Shown here in pieces: positions 63,485-64,000 of a stretch of 64,000 nucleotides of DNA; the first letter of the stretch is position 1; the number at the start of each line of letters is the position of its first letter. The position numbers and the translations under genes were made by a program. A model generated the notes under the pieces. That model did no database searches. It was not told the origin of the DNA and saw only the letters and a program-made list of their open reading frames with translations. This DNA comes from AC-32 sp963765785 (GTDB taxonomy: Bacteria > Actinomycetota > Thermoleophilia > Gaiellales > Gaiellaceae): positions 62,001 through 126,000 of the forward strand of contig CAVXXW010000022.1 of NCBI GenBank assembly GCA_963765785.1. The letters are read 5' to 3'.

Positions 63485-64000
63485 AGACCTAGCCTGGGAC
63501 GGCTGCCTCAACGTCCGCGACCTCGGCGGGCTGCCGACGGCCGACGGGGATCAGACGCGCTTCGGATCGATCGTCCGCGCCGACAGCGTCCACCTGCTGA
63601 GCGCCGAGGGTTGGCGGGCGCTCGCCGACTACGGCGTCCACACGGTGATCGACCTGCGCGGAGACCACGAGCGCGAGGACGACCCGCCGGCCGAGCTGCC
63701 GGTCGAGATCGTGCACGTCCCCTTCATGGAGGCGAGTGAGGCGGAGTGGGACGAGATCGCCGAGGAGCTCGACGCCGCTGCGGCCGCCGCGCCGGACGAC
63801 GCCACCGCGACCCGTGACGTCTACCTGATCTTCCTCGAGCGCTTCGCGGCCAACGTGGCCGCCTCGGTCCGCGCGGTGTCGCACGCTCCCGAGGGCGGTG
63901 TCGTCATCCACTGCGTCGGCGGCAAGGACCGGACCGGGCTGCTCGTGGCATTCCTGCTCCATCTGGCAGGCGTCCCGGACGACGAGGTCGCCGCGGACTA
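63474..64000 (+). CDS. Tyrosine-protein phosphatase, truncated by window end
   Basis: Open to the window end without a stop. From TTG 63474 it reads M-Q-R-R-D-L-A-W-D, with the family start GCLNVRDLGGLPTADG, then RADSVHLLSAEGW, and the catalytic loop H-C147-V-G-G-K-D-R-T-G, a C-x5-R-T phosphatase motif. It looks like the Y_phosphatase3 (PF13350) type, which dephosphorylates proteins or phosphoinositides. The start is uncertain, and its 3' half lies outside the window. Confidence 0.82.
   Translation, partial: MQRRDLAWDGCLNVRDLGGLPTADGDQTRFGSIVRADSVHLLSAEGWRALADYGVHTVIDLRGDHEREDDPPAELPVEIVHVPFMEASEAEWDEIAEELDAAAAAAPDDATATRDVYLIFLERFAANVAASVRAVSHAPEGGVVIHCVGGKDRTGLLVAFLLHLAGVPDDEVAAD

Overview
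This 64 kb window is a GC-rich (about 70% by eye) bacterial chromosome segment, densely packed with core genes. I see no tRNA, rRNA, CRISPR array, prophage, transposase or insertion sequence. The gene set points to Actinomycetota: actinobacterial-type integration host factor (mihF) next to gmk and rpoZ, a HelD-type helicase, and coaBC. RNase Y together with RNase J and PNPase, rather than RNase E, suggests a deep-branching class such as Thermoleophilia. That placement is inference from gene content; I ran no phylogeny.

Layout. 1-5918: pyrimidine synthesis (end of carA, carB, pyrK, pyrD), then mihF-gmk-rpoZ. 5968-12360: a secreted cupredoxin (minus strand), coaBC, and a MoxR ATPase / DUF58 / transglutaminase module with a TPR protein. 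12361-18929: a PilB/GspE-type ATPase with tandem MshEN-like c-di-GMP motifs (minus), dtd, small membrane proteins, an isoprenylcysteine methyltransferase-like protein (minus), a 493 bp non-coding gap, a VOC protein, HelD (minus), and a PadR regulator with a 61 aa partner. 18977-27741: the translation/transcription operon rimP-nusA-rnpM-infB-DUF503 // rbfA-nrnA-truB-ribF, split by a minus-strand LVIVD-repeat gene. 27756-36655: two small zinc-ribbon ORFs, gamma-glutamyltransferase (minus), rpsO-pnp, a DsbB/DsbA pair, a zincin (minus), an M16 peptidase and dapB. 36656-43982: a 23 aa micro-ORF, an ABC membrane half without ATPase, dapA, a DUF1579-like gene divergent from a WYL regulator, an HD-GYP phosphodiesterase (minus) and RNase J. 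43979-55619: a nucleoside module of ribokinase, nucleoside hydrolase and a BMP-type nucleoside ABC transporter, interrupted by ftsK. 55660-64000: rodZ-like, cinA-thpR-recA-recX, rny, a lipoprotein, miaB and a tyrosine phosphatase cut by the window end.

How it works together. The conserved backbone (pyr, mihF-gmk-rpoZ, rimP-to-ribF, rpsO-pnp, dapB/dapA, rnj-ftsK, cinA-recA-recX-rny-miaB) carries inserted accessory modules. Salvage genes form a plausible path: uptake by the BMP transporter, cleavage by nucleoside hydrolase, and ribose phosphorylation by ribokinase. The c-di-GMP phosphodiesterase and the MshEN-bearing ATPase may share one signalling circuit.

The most interesting signals are regulatory. 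At least thirteen genes have a TANNNT hexamer ending 6-9 nt before the start codon, the signature of leaderless mRNAs, while another set has clear Shine-Dalgarno leaders. Two leaders contain mutually exclusive hairpins: an attenuator-like terminator before rimP-nusA, and a long stem that competes with an SD-sequestering hairpin before pnp. I found no clear undescribed defence or metabolic system; the best candidates for novelty are these leaders, a zinc-knuckle-extended NusA, and the micro-ORF upstream of an ATPase-less ABC half.
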